Under the pieces are notes generated by a model. That model saw only the letters and a program-made list of their open reading frames with translations. It did not search any database and was not told where the DNA came from. From NCBI GenBank assembly GCA_030141605.1, contig JAQGDQ010000018.1, forward strand, positions 1 through 64,000: a stretch of DNA of 64,000 nucleotides, in the 5' to 3' direction. This document shows, piece after piece, positions 38,461 through 52,500 of the stretch (within the stretch, counting starts at the first letter, position 1; every line of letters begins with the position of its first letter). The position numbers were made by a program, and so were the translations under genes. The stretch is from Tubiluchus corallicola. Taxonomy: Eukaryota; Priapulida; Priapulimorpha; Priapulimorphida; Tubiluchidae.

Positions 38461-40549
38461 AATTACTGTATCTTGTTAATAAGAATAAAAATACATTTAT
38501 GGTTAGTGACTGGCATCATGTAATGGCGCCGTCGGAACAGTATTGTGGGAGATTTAAAATGAACACAAACAAAAAATCCTTTTAACGCGAGTACAATATA
38601 TGCATAAAACTGCTGGAAAGTAATATAATTTTTAGGTGAAATTTTTTGAAATGTACTTCAAATACCCCCTTCTTGTCCTTTAATGAAAATATTTGGCATT
38701 GAATCAAATTCCTAGGGACTGCTGTGATTTTGTTTCCCCTATCTGCCATATTTCCAAGTCTGACTCGCCTTTCATTCTGGCTCACAGCAGAGATGCCAAT
38801 ATTGACATGGAAAATAGTAGCAAGATGGTGGCATTTAAATTTTAAATTCTCTAGCAATGGATAACATATTACAAATAATGTCTGCATTTTTGTTGTTGGA
38901 ATATCAGACTTGGGTAATAAACAATGTGGGTAATTGTTCGGTACCTCAGTACCTGATGCAACCACTATTGCGAATGCAAATAAGTTGCAGAAATTGCTTT
39001 TATTAGCATGTCCTTCTCAGACCTCTGGGTATTGACATACTTCTTGGCAACAATGACCTGCTAGTTCTATCATCATGTCTAGCCTGAATTAGCCTTGTAC
39101 TTGTCGCCAAGTTAAATATATGCTCACAGTTTGCATTTGAGCGAATATACAAAGGTAGCTAGCACGACCATCATAACCCACTGGAACACTGCAGCTTATG
39201 CTTGTATTCCTGTTTAAAGTGTTGCTCAGAAAGTCGTTGTCTATTCTTTACTGGTGTTTGATCGTTCAGTGCATACATTTACCTCAGGTAATGGTAAAAC
39301 TTGCTAGAAAAGACATCTGATTTTGATCACAACTGGCGCTCAGTTGAACGAATGTCGAATGAAACCAATCACAGCGATGAAAAATATCGCATTTCAAAGT
39401 AACTTGTTCTGACATATCTTCACATTTAATATTACACCCAGAAATTTCACTACCCACATCTATGTATTAATTCTCCAGGTGTATTTCCATATCTACAGCT
39501 TCAACAACTGCACTATTTCTCACATCATCTTGAACAAATAGAAATATCAGAAACTTCGTATAAGACTTCAACAAGATGAACTGATAGAGCGCTGTTGCAT
39601 CCCCATTCCATTTCTCCTTACAGCACAGTCAGTAGGCTTGTACAAGCAAGTAAGCTTATTTGTTTAACACTATTTTTTATAATAATAAAGTAACTGATAA
39701 TTCTGTACAACATTAATGAATGTAATTCTGAAAATTAGAAATTGCAAAAAGTGATTGATTTTTACTTTTACTTTAATGGTGAAAAGGTGGCGAAAGAACT
39801 GAGGTCAGACACCCTCTCAAAAATGTTACTAATAGTAATTAATTAATTACTATTCGATACCTAGCAATTAATAGTTTAAAAGCACTTACAATTTTACTCA
39901 ATACTCACCATTAACCGCATGACCATGCATCGCACCAATGTGAACAAACATCATTAGTGACTAATAACAATGCAATCCCTGACTTTCAGTCCCTCCACCA
40001 GTTAGCTATGCAAAAGATGTAATTATATTAGAATAATAAACCCAAACATTAGTAAGTAGACATTTCCAAACTATTTGCAAAATGGCGCAGCGCAAACCAA
40101 CGGCAACACCGCAGCTCTGACGGTACTCTTTTTTACCAAAGACGTTAGGTTTTGGGAAAATTAGGCCTAAAAAGTCTTTTTCGGGTCAGTTGAGCTTTAT
40201 TTGCACAACCAATATCTGTATGAGAAAAAAAATTAATGAAAATTCTTATAATTAAAAAATTAAATAAATTAAAAAAAGAGTGCAAGACTTGAAAGTACAT
40301 TTTATTATAAGTTTACAATATTGTTTTATTTACTATGATAAAAAACAATATTGGCAATATTTTTACAGACTATATAACGTCAGAATCTCTTCAACCTTCT
40401 ATAAAAAAACACTATTAAACAAAACTATAAAATTCTTTGTGACATTTTCTATCGCAAATACGTTGTCTTATTGTGTACACTGCACAGAACTTGCATTAGC
40501 AGTAACACTATTAAATTCAAAAAAGTAAATTTCAGCAATGACCTTATTA

Positions 40550-40670
40550 GGTGCAGTCATTTTAACAGTCATTTGAAACAAGTTTAGATAACGTCACGTA
40601 AAGTTTGAAGAAATTATCAGAGCATTCGTAGAGCAAAATTTATTGACTAAGCAAAAGTACAAAATTAATG
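40550..40670. repeat. diverged repeat, copy 2
   Basis: Same orientation as copy 1, 2.2 kb away. The preceding ~80 bases also show weak similarity to the bases before copy 1. Confidence 0.55.
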
Positions 40671-41498
40671 TATCAGTGAAGTTCAACATAATTGGTAAAA
40701 TTAATACGTTAGCAGAAATAGTGCTCTTACATAAAAAGAATTGAGGCATATCCTCGACTGATAATTACAGGGTTATAAATTGAACTTCAGTAATTGGTAT
40801 AGTGTTGAAAACTATAAGGCAACACTAGAAGAATACGATATAGCCTACAGCTACCCGCTAATCTCTCCCGCCATCACTAACATAGATTCCCGAAAGGATG
40901 ATAAAAGCCTATTCAACATGGTAGGTTTAGTTTAGGTAAGGGTTTTTTACCACTCTATAAGATTTATGGCCATGTGCAGAAGCGTATCTACCAATAGGCT
41001 AAATGGACTACAGTCTAAGGTGCAAAATCTTGAGGGGCACCAGATATTTTAGGGACGCCAGTGTTAAATATCATATAAAGGGCGTATTTTACAATACACC
41101 ACAAGCAGTTATCGAGTCTGCTTTTACATGAGCACCATAATATTATAACAAACAAGTACAATTATTTCATAAAAAGTACTACACCACAGGCAGTTGTGCA
41201 CTGCCTTAGAGATAAGTGCTGTGCAGTTATGTATGTAATTACCAATAAGCATGCTAATAGGTAATAGCGCTACTGGTATGCCACAAGCAATTGTGTAGTT
41301 TGCTTCATAATTTTATATAAATGTATGGTAGCATTGAACTGTCAGCCAAGGCCCATCGGCATCGTAATTTTATACACCCCTGGCCTTGTGTGTATTTGCA
41401 CTCTACTGCAGTTAAGAAATTTCAAGATTTAATATTAACTGTCCTATTCGCAAATTATGAAAAGTTACTTTTAAATTTCCGCTTTCTAACAACTTAGT

Positions 41499-41572
41499 GC
41501 CTCTGTGATGTAGTGCGTAATTAGCATATAGCTGTCCAAAAAACAGGTCTTGGGTTCAAGTCACAGGGGTAT
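41499..41572 (+). repeat. tRNA-derived SINE copy or tRNA pseudogene
   Basis: TGCCTCT at the 5' end pairs over seven positions (with G-U) with AGGGGTA at the 3' end, 74 nt in all, the length of a tRNA. A CTGT/ACAG anticodon stem and a GGGTTCAAGTC B box are visible, but position 33 is C instead of the invariant T, so it is not a functional tRNA. It resembles the copy at 36833-36897. Confidence 0.65.
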
Positions 41573-41816
41573 TGCAGCATTCTGTGGATTTTCTAATTTA
41601 GTGCCATGACTTCCACTTGTCGTCATTGTCAACGTGCTACGTTCCAAAACATTGCACATCCCACCTGTCGATGCCACGCATCTCTGTCCATCCACTGCCA
41701 CTGCCCATGATGCATCATCATCCCTCAAACCTAGAGTTGTATTTGCTAAATCAAAAACAATATATTTATGTGTGAACTGCAGTGTAAATCTTTGAATCCG
41801 GAATGTCAGAATCGAA

Positions 41817-41846
41817 GCACCTCTGTGGTGTAATGGTTAATATAAG
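41817..41846 (+). repeat. partial tRNA-derived SINE copy (A-box half)
   Basis: CACCTCTGTGGTGTAATGGT matches the 5' half of the other two copies. The B-box half is missing. Confidence 0.5.
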
Positions 41847-43530
41847 CCAAGACTCAAAACACTTACCCAAAACAGTGTATCTAGTATAAACCATATTGAC
41901 TGGCGATAGCGACAAACTTAAAAAGAATTAATGTACAAGTGTCAAAAGCTAGTGTTAATCAAGTTGAAAGATCTGGGGACGGTTACTGATTTTCCACAGC
42001 GCAAGTAGATAGAATGACAACGTGGCCTTTTAATAGATTAAATGAATAAATTGTAGTTCTTTAATTAATAATGTGCTTTATTAATGTTTATCAATGTGCT
42101 TTAAATAAGGTATGTGCATCATGCATTATAACAACAGTGACAGTGACATCGAGCTCTGTCCGAGTCCGAGTTAACATTTAGCAAGTTCTGTTTTATCTCG
42201 CATTTTATCGCGTTGCAGTACCTCCCAATCCCCATGCCCGAAAAAAGAAGGATTCCCGCGTAGTTGTGTTTAAGATTACTTTAACCAAAACTTAATTTGA
42301 TGCTATTCATGTGAGAATGATGTTGATTCATTTATTATTAAATTCTTGTAATCAGTGACTAATGATATGTGTGCCTTAAAAGGGTTTGGGAATCCGTTAG
42401 CACGTTCATTTGTGGAAACTGGAACAATAGCCGAATGAATAGGCTAAGTCCAGTGATATAGAAACAGTCTACTTGCGAATAAGAGAAATCGCATTCACTC
42501 GTTTTTGTTCGTGACGTCTACCCTGGTTAATCAATAATACACGATAAGTTTAACATTCGGAGTACTGTACTCGAGACACTTAATTCGCCTATGCCTATTT
42601 CTAATATAATAATGCTCGTAGTAGTATGACCTCAGCACAGTTACAGTAACTAGCAACTATTGCCAGCAGATGTTGCTAAACACTGACAATGGAGAAACGA
42701 ATATAGTTAAATAGACTGAAGTTATCGAGTACAAAAAATTTCTGTTATTTCAGCCACTTAACCTTTGAGATTTATTATGTATTGTACTGTAGTCTGTACC
42801 ACTACTAGTACTAGTACTAATTAAGTAATACTAGAATAAAAAGTATAGTATAGGTATAATAATTTTTTAAAAGAAGTAAGAAAGTATTTAACTGAGATTC
42901 TAGTCCTCTATAGACAATTATGACGGTCGCATGTATTAAATTTATTAAACGGTTACATAACATCTCCGTAAAGAAAATAATTCGTTTACATCTAATGAAT
43001 TGTTAAACATATATAAGCTAAGCAAAAATTCAAATAGCTGCATGCAATTGATGCAACACGAAATAAACCAACAAAAGGCAAGAAAAATTATAAAATTAAA
43101 AAACGAAAGCAAAAATAAGTAACAGTAACCTGTTATAAGCATTTTACCATTACATTAATGTGAGTGAGTTGTATGTTGCATAGACATAGTTGATATTAAT
43201 GCTATGTTAATATGACTTATAATGACATGTAACAATGAAATTAATACAGACCTACATTAATATAAAATTTACAATTAAAAAATGTACAAGCACTATCTTA
43301 GAAACTTGTTACTAATATATATACTGCTTTTTGGACTTACAAGCAAATTTGATTTTGAAACCTAATAATATAAAATTACAAATTTTTGTTAGCATGTTAT
43401 ATCAGTTTTAGACATGTCCATAACATTTACGTATGGTTACGTAAGCAGCTGTAAGTGTACAATATTAGGTGGCGAGTGCATTTTTATGTGCATTTAATGT
43501 TAAAATTTACTGATTTTCAATTTCCAGACA

Positions 43531-46500
43531 ATGTCCCAGGGTACGGAGAAAACTGAGCCAGCTGCAAACAGGGAACTTTTTAAAGGAATCAAGTATTATC
43601 TAATTGGCAAGATACGTGATGAGGTAATAATTAATAATCATTTTTCTTCATTTTTGATAGTTCGTAATTTCAGGCTTTAGCAGTTTTTTATTGAAAAAGG
43701 TGTAAGCAGTTAATAATAGTTGCTTATGTCCAATTTATCATAATTATTGTAAATATTATATTTTTTAATAATGCATGTAAATAGTTTTAAGAAATTGTAT
43801 GCAGTGCCTTCATATTTTAAAGTTTAAAATTGGTAAAAACAACAATCACAATATTTTAAGTCATAACTGTCACACAAATTATGCTATTAATAATTACTTT
43901 ACATTATGTAAAGACTTATGAGGCTTATGCCAATATTTCACCCTTGTTTAGGCAGGCCTACTTTTAATACCGGTAATTTATTTTTATTTGATTGTCGCAT
44001 ATGCTAAAAAACCTTTAGACAACATTTTAAGTAATGAATTTTAATGTTGTAGGTGACGAAGCTTCTAAATGATGGAGGAGGAAAACGAGAGTCTTATCTC
44101 ACTGTCATGGTGACACATGTTATAGCTGAAAATGCCGATAACACTGAGGTGTCTGAAGCAAAAGAGCTTTTTGAACTACCAGTCGTTACTGTACGTTTAG
44201 ACAGGTGCCATTTGTAATAGTAATCGGCCTACTATGATTTTTTGGCTGTATACAATCAAACCTCTATATCGCCCACTTTGTTACAGAAAAAAAGCTAGCG
44301 TTATAATGAGGTGTGTTAATTTTTGCCATAGACAAACCACAAAACGGTCTGTTAGAGTCTTCGATTTTCACTCTAAATGTTAGAGAATTAAAAGAAGATT
44401 ATTAAATTAATCATTTGAGAATTAATGACTCACTGAGAATCAGTCATATTATTAAGAACTTTTTGTTTACATTTTAATGGTGTCTTGAACAAAATAAAGT
44501 ATTCAACCAAATTATGGCAGATTTTAAGACTGCAGTGTTTTTCACGAAGAGTAGAGATGACATGTCTGAGCATCACGTTTGACAGTAATTCTACAATAAT
44601 AAAGACTATAGATAATCAAATTATTTTGTAACGATTTTTTTCTGCCGATGTCTAACAACATAAAATAATCTGTTAGTCAAAGACTTCCTTGAGGTACTTT
44701 TACCTACACTCCATAAGTCTGTGCAACGTGGATGACAAAAAACCACATTTGTCTAAGCCACATCATGCGTTGTTAGCGAAACTACGTTCTGTCAAAGTAA
44801 TACGAGAAACCTTGGCATTTTTGTTGAAACTAGCAGTTAAAATTGCAATGCAATGCGTGCTTTTGCATAGGATTTCATGAGTTAGACACGTACTGAAACT
44901 GAATATGACAACGTCGGCATATTTCAAGTAGGGCAAAATTGTCAAATTTTTCAGGATTTTGCCGAAAAATTGAAATATAAATGAGCGTATAATGCTTTTA
45001 TAATAAAGCGCTACCGAACCGCCTCTGTAACCAAAGCTGAAGCGGATTTTTTTTAAAAAGTCTCTGCCGAATCCGGTTGGATCTAAAATAACTTTGAACT
45101 TCAGTGAATCGAATCAGATCAAAGCCCTGATTCGGATTCGGGTTCAAAGCTTTGGTTCTGTCAGAGCTTCGTGAATTCTCTAACTGGATATGCTGACTTC
45201 TATGCATGTAAAATACCTAAGGTTTGGAATAATCCCCGAGCATCTAATGTGAGGCTTGCAAGATCTTTGAATCAGTTCAAGGCACAGCAAGACGAACATT
45301 ATAGATATCATCCGTTAAATTTGATCCAAAAGCTTCTACTACACTTCCACTTCGTTATTTGTCAGACTATTTTGTTTACAGATAATCTAGTTAATATTGT
45401 TTTTGTATGATTGTGTGCCACTAAGTGTTTGTTGTACTATGAACTTCTATAGTTCTTTGAACTACTTGAAGTAAATATACTACTACTGCTACTGCAGTTG
45501 CTACTGCTACTGTTACTGCTGCTGCTATTGCTACTGCTGCTGCTGCTGTTATGGCGGCGGTCACTACTACTACTATTTTTTGGTCATTAGTGGGTTTTCT
45601 TAACTGTAAGTTACTTCATAGAATGTGAAAAATCATTTTAGTAAGAATGGTTATTACGTATCGCAATTTGCTAGTATTATAGATTTCAACTTACATTATA
45701 GATTTTGATGATAATAATAGTTCATTGCTGAATAACAGCATGTGGAAAACATTCGTAACAGTGACCATATTTCAGAAATTTAACTTTTGTAGAACCTAAT
45801 AAGCCAATCACTTTATTTGAATTGTGCATTTTCATATAAATGTGTTATTTCTTGCATTACAGGACCAGTGGGTTATCTTGTCTGCAAAATGTGGCTGCCA
45901 GCTTCCGTATCCTTTTCGTTTTAAAAACTATTTATCAGAGAATTGTGCAAATTGATGACCATCTACATCTAAATATTCATATGGCACTTGATTAGAAAAG
46001 TGATTTTGTTTTCCTGTTTGGACCTCACCATTTTTTATCTGCACTTGTCAACTGAAATGACTAGTTTATGATGTAGACCAATTAGCCCTGCAAATTGTCT
46101 GAACAAACATGTTGCAAACGGATGCAACTTTGGCTAAGTTTACAGAGTTTATACAAGTAGTTTATTTAATTCGACCAACTTATGTACCATCCACCTTTCT
46201 TTACAAATTTTCTTTTTTCTGCTTGTCATTTACATTAAACAAGGTGGACAGTTTATGTATTTTGTTCCACCATGCTTGCATCTGTAGATTTTTGTCTAAT
46301 GTACAAGATAATATTACATTTTATTACAAGTGTCAACTGTTAACCTTCCGCAATTGTCTCTATCCCTTTTTAGTTTTAACACATTTTTTTACTTCTTTGT
46401 CTGTATGAAGCTATGACAAGAATGGTAGTCACTGCTACTGATTAAAAGAATTACTTTTATTACCTTGACCAAATTTCACTTAGATTGACAGCATTCAATC

Positions 46501-49500
46501 CAGACAGCAGTTTGCTGTTTTATGGAGTGGTGGCATGCCTATCTCAGGTAAGACCTAGATATTAAAACAAATATGTGAAATGATGTAGGTAAAGATTAGA
46601 CACTTGTTATGAAAAGTATCTATGTCTTCTTAGTGAAAATTTTCTTGTTTTCTGTTTTAGCTGAAAGCTAAAGATCGCAATTGTTTGTGGGCCATGTTAA
46701 CATACTATGGTGGACAAATGCAAATGAAGTTTGACAAAAATGTTACACATTTGATTGTTACTGAACCGTCTGGGGTAAGATTTTCTCAATTTTACTGTTA
46801 GTCGCTATTTACAAGCTCGCAAAATGGGCATCAATTTTTTGGCATAATGCTTAATACTCTAACAATTTTTGAAGGTTATGTCAATGTAATGTCTTTACGT
46901 TTTAGGCTAAATATGAAGCAGCAACAAAAAGATCTGATGCTGTAAAGGTAGTTATGCCAGACTGGTTGCAAGATTCAATTAAGCATAAAAAACGCTTGGA
47001 GGAGACTTTATACCATCCACGATTAATCAAAGCTCCCACTCCGCCAAAACCACCAACACCAATTCCACCCCCACCTGAGTCCATTGCCAGTAGTATCCCT
47101 TCGCTAAAATTTTCTCAACCATGTGTAACCACTGGACAGTCAAAACAGCGAAAAACTCCGCTGTCTCATGACCTGCACACCAGCCCCACTATTCGTAATC
47201 AGGGACCTCGGCAGCCTCAGTCAGCTTTCATACCCAATGTACCAATGCGTGTTGCTCATCAGAAAGCTATGCAGCAAGTTGCAGGAATGCACTTTTCATC
47301 AGAGCCGTCACCCATTGCGGCACAGCCATTTCCTCAGCAACAGCACAGTCCACGTCGAAGTGTAGCTAGATCCAATGTTGCCCAAATGCAAATGTATCAG
47401 TCAATGCCGTCACCTTCACCCAAGCAACAACAACAACCATTCGCAAAGCGAATGCCAACTCCACCAAGAATGTCACCAGCTAGGATGGCACATATGCAAA
47501 ATTATCAGATGCAGAATCCTAACTTATCACAAGTGGGTCACGCTGCAGTTCCTATCTCAGGTATTTCCGCTGCTGGTATTAATGTGCAGATGCAGGGTAC
47601 GAAAATACAGCATGTGCGCCCACAGTTGCCCATACCTGCACAAGGTCAGAGTTCCCATAGGAATTTCCAAACTATGCAACAAGCGGCAATTGGCTTCCAG
47701 GGTGTTGGAATTATGCACGGTAGTGGAATAGGCATGCAAGGACAGATGATTCCTAACCAAGCAATGTCTGGATCAATACCTAGTGATGTCAGTTTGCAAG
47801 GTAGTTCTGCAAGCAGTTTGAATCTTCACCAGTCCATTGGTTCTCCTCCAGGGATGTTGTCCCCTCATAATATGGGAACTCCAATGCCAAATCATCCAAC
47901 CTTCAGCCATCAGCAAGCTGCCACTCATCTGGCGGGTAATATGAGCTCAACACCAAGTTCTTTGATTAGCCTTACTAATCTACAGCAAAATATGGCTGGT
48001 GCTGCAGCTATGAGCTTGGCCAATCAAGCAATGAGAAGTTCTATGGGCATAAACTCCATTGGAAACACAGTATCAGCTCAGCAGCAGATTAATATCGTGC
48101 AGAATGTAGATGGTATATCATCTGGAAATATGGTTTCTGCATCACTGCAAGACAAAAGTGCACCAACAGCCAAATCTGCACTGGTTCGTCTTATTAACAA
48201 TAGACTGCACAGTAACAGTCAACCAGATGCTGCTGATAATAACTTGCATCGACTGCAAACCATGATGGGACATCAAGGTCCCATGCATCAGATGAATGTT
48301 AGTTCTCTGTCTCCACGTGCTATTCGTAATATTCCTGGCAATACTCACATGCCATGGCAGGATGTGGCTGCTCAGACTCCACATCCAGTCCAGCAGAATA
48401 TTTATCCAAGTAGCGTGAATCAGTTGGTTACAGCTATGAATCGTTCTCGTCAACAAGAGAAACAGGTACAAGCAGCACAGCAAATAGAGACAGTGCATTA
48501 TTTTGGACATAATCCACAAATACATGTTCCGCCAGAGTTATGTCTGCTTGGTTGTGTGTTTGTGATTGTTGATTATGAACACTTGCTTGATGCTGAGATT
48601 GTTAATACTTGGAAGGAGGTAATTGAACATCATGGTGGTGAAGTGGTACCAGGATACCTGGCTAGATGTACTCATATACTGTGCGACAATCAGAAAAGCG
48701 CGGTTTACCAACAGGTAAAAGGAATTTCTCTTTACATATTTTAAAATTAGAGCACCCTGGAGAAAAGCAGATCTTTCCTGGAATGTAAAAGAGTAATTGT
48801 GAAGTGAAATTATGGCCGGTCTGACAGTTAATATACTGAATATTGAATTCAATGGTTTTAAATTTTATAATTAAAAAAACTAGTGCCTAGTTTTGCTTTA
48901 TTTTTCTGCAGAAAGTTTTTAAGACTTTTCATAGTTTACACATTTCTTTGCAATAAAGATGAACACCTTGGTGTATCAGCCGTTGTAATAGTAACTGTAA
49001 CAAGTAAACAGAGTTCTTATTTACCTGGCCAGCAGCAGTGGGCACATCATTGGTTGAAGGTGCACCCTATCTAAAGCAACATCCAATTCTTAGTTCACCC
49101 ATGAGAACCAGAGGTTCTGGTTTCTAAGGTAAGCTAATAGGAATGAGAGAAGTAACAAAGACTGGTTTAAGACTAAAAAACCTACAAACACTTTACTTCC
49201 TACAAACTTGCAAAGACAAATTTTAGGTCACCAATCTTGCTTTTTGTGAAACCGTCAATGAATTACGGATCCAGCCTAAATAAATTTGCCTACCCTTAAA
49301 AATCAGACTAAAACTCACCTGACACTGAACTACTATTTGTCATGATTTGGAATATGTAATCAAATGCACTTATTGTTCCTTTCAGGCTGTGAGAGAGGGA
49401 AAGAGGTGTGTGACAGCTCACTGGCTAAACGACTGTCTTATAGCAAAGAAAATGCAACCACCTTGGCTGACTTTACACATACCAGTTCCATTTGCTGAAG

Positions 49501-52500
49501 ACAAACCTCTCAAGAACCATGTAAGATTTAAAATTTAAAATTTTTACTAAATTCCTTTGCCAACTGATTCACATAAAAGTGGTAGACAGATGGAACAAGA
49601 TGTTACTAAATATTTTGTTTGTTTTTGTAAAAATATTATTTTACTAGTTCCATTTTTATACACTATATTTTGATTTATTTTAAAGTTTTTTTTTTAATTG
49701 CATCAGCTTTGTATGACAAAAAAGTTACATTTATCCTTGTGTAGCATCATTTGATACAGCCATGCCTGCAATAAAGCTAGATACTCAAGATTTGTTTATG
49801 TATCCGTGAAATGCTGCGAATTGGCTCAGTAATCTCAAACTAAATCTTATGAACATTATGCATTTTTGACAAAGCGGTTTTTCTGTAGTAACTTAAAATG
49901 GGGACAACAAATTAATTAATATGATTTTTTTCCTTTTCTCAAATTTTAGTTTGTTGCCAATATTTTGCCATTTATAATATTTTCAAAAATAGAGTAGAAC
50001 AAATAGAATTAAAGGCCACGCGAAATATTTATGATGGAAGTCAAGTTATACAGCAATGATAGCTGATTTCTAACATGAAATTGTCTGTGTTGCCTCTGTT
50101 GCAATTGTTGTTGCTGCTTTTTTGTCGTTGGCAGTGCTGTTATATTAATTGTATTAGTTTTGATCACTCTTTTCATTGTGTCACTGTCGTGATTAGCACT
50201 GATGAAGATGATGATGATGCAAAGCCTGGATTTTTTAAAGTCCAGTAAGTGAAAAACAAAATGACCACTTGCTTTCCGACGAAGGTGTAGTAGAATGATG
50301 AAAGACTTGTTCATTTCTAAAAGTTATGAAACTTCGAACAATAGATGTGTTGATTGTGATGGCACAGTTTGCAATGCACTGTTCACTTTCAAACTTCATA
50401 TTTCGGTCTCCAGTTTCTGAGTGTCCATTGAATTTCTTGGAAGAAAGCAGCAAAATATTAAGGCATATCTTCCTTGTTTTTGCTTTTCTTTTATATCTTT
50501 TAAATGGTTAATAGTGTTTCTTCATAATACATTGCTTTCTTCTTACACTTAACTACGTTACATTAATATGCTGAATACATAAGAATTATGCCTAATAAGT
50601 GTACTATTATATGGCAAGAAAAATGATATCCTCCTATTAACAGGCTAGGTTACCTGTAGAGACTACCTACCAAATTCCATTTTGCCACTGTCTGGAGTGT
50701 TTGGCATGCAAGCTCGGGCCAAGTAACATACTCAAGGTCATTCTAGCCATGACTGCCCTCTGATTTAAATGTAATTTTCCCCATATTGCAAGTCGGACTG
50801 TAAAGCTTCTTTAACTAAAAATTTTGCTTAGGCCTTTCTGGGCAAAATACTGATTTTACGTTCGTTTTTACATAATATAAAGTCTTATCTTGTATTGAAC
50901 TCATCCTCCCAGTAATAGCTATCTGTAGATGATGGTAATGTAAAAAGATATGCAATGTGTGCAGATAACAAACTTACTGCAGCATGTGGGCGTGTATAAT
51001 TAACCCACAGAAGATATTTGATGTAAAAAGATCATTTTTTTCAGATATTTGCTAAAACTATCGGGTAAGGTGATTTCTTTATTCTTAATACAAAATATTG
51101 GCAAACTTAAGAAGCTAAATTTAATTTTTATGTTAACTAATTTGTTGCATATTATGAGCCTTTTTTTACAATAAACACATATTTTCAAGAAATATGGTAT
51201 TGGAAGCATCTGATGCCTAAGGTATTCAATCTTAAAATTCCAAGGATAAGAATCTGGAAGAACCAACTCCAATGCACATTTTCTTAAAACACTCTAACGT
51301 TATGAATCATGATTAAATTTTCTGCTACTTTTGTTTTTGCCATGCTTTTAAATAAAAAAATGAAAAATTGCATTGTATTGCCCATGGAAAAATTGCTTTG
51401 TCAAAAATGTTACACGATGTAATGTAACATTTCCAAATATAAAAAGTTGTTCTGAAAAATTGGGGTGAGCGTTGAACATTCGAATCAAATTCAAGTTGAA
51501 CAGGTTTTTTTTATTCAAATTCAATTTGAACCTAAAATTCTGAATTCCAGTAATTCACAACTTCAACTACGTATGTTTTTTATCATACACTAAAACGTTT
51601 AGAGCAGTATGTAATTAGCAAAATTTAGCTGTTTTTTCTGTGCACAATTTTTAATAAAATAATAGTGTTTTACTGCGGAACAAAATTAAGCAATGTGCAT
51701 GTTCTGTGCCAGACTGCCATTTATTAATGATTCGAAATTTTTCAAAACTCAATTTGAATTCAATTCGGATTAGGAATCTTGAAATTCGGTTTGATTCCAG
51801 TTTGAAAATCAAAAATTCGATTCGAATTCACTTTCTGATAGAGAATGCTCACCCCTACTGAAAAAAATGGCCTGCTGTGGGTTTATGTATTGTGATACAG
51901 TTATTGCGCAAACATGAAATTTGTTACAGGGCTTTCAAAGTTAAATTGTTGCTATGTGTTGCATTTTTGGCAACTCTGTGATATTTTTGTAGATGGTGTG
52001 TATGTCAAACTTTGAAAATGAGGATCGAACACGGATTAGAAACATGTTGGCCATTCTTGGTGCAAAATATACTGGTTACTTGACTAGGGAGAACTCCATA
52101 CTAATATGTCGACAGTATGTAAACATATTATTAGATGTAAATTAAATATAATTTTGTTACTTGATGCCATTTGCCAAACATTAGTGAGAAAAACAATGTT
52201 TTATAGTTTGAACATGCCATATTTGGTAAACTAATGCTATTATCTATATAATATTATGTCACTTGTGCATCTTTCAGATTTTCTAATGGCACGTTCAGAC
52301 ATAGACTTCTCTGGCAACTTGTTGTGCAACTTCTCTCTGAGAGTAAAATTGCAGCATATGAACTGTTCTGCAACTTCTCTTGCAACTTGTTTCAGCATGT
52401 GAATGGTTGCCTTGTTGCAGCGTATAAAAATGGCTTGGCAACTTCTCTCGGGAGAGAAATTGTACAACAAGTTGCAAGAGAAGTTTCTATGTCTGAATGT

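Larger units (their letters stand above)
36900..43527. other. intergenic region between divergently transcribed DCAF7 and PAXIP1
   Basis: No supported exon in more than 6.5 kb apart from the RNA-derived repeats listed separately. Two related segments lie at about 38345-38460 and 40550-40670 (shared GCAGTCATTTTAA and ATCAGAGCATTCGTAG). A segment at about 40980-41080 (GAAGCGTATCTACC ... GAGGGGCACC) looks like a decayed transposon end. PAXIP1 regulatory sequence is presumably in the right part, but no promoter motif is convincing. Confidence 0.45.

Noticed and set aside
38582-38965. 127-codon minus-strand open frame
   Set aside because: No family motif, no splice context, and of a length that chance can produce in 64 kb over six frames.
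41499-41572. Functional tRNA gene
   Set aside because: The acceptor stem pairs, but the invariant T33 is missing and the D-arm and anticodon stem are poor. Related defective copies lie nearby.
46954-48744. 596-aa continuous frame taken as a stand-alone gene
   Set aside because: It is PAXIP1 exon 6 plus a few intron codons. The exon starts earlier (46906) at an acceptor and ends at the donor after 48714.
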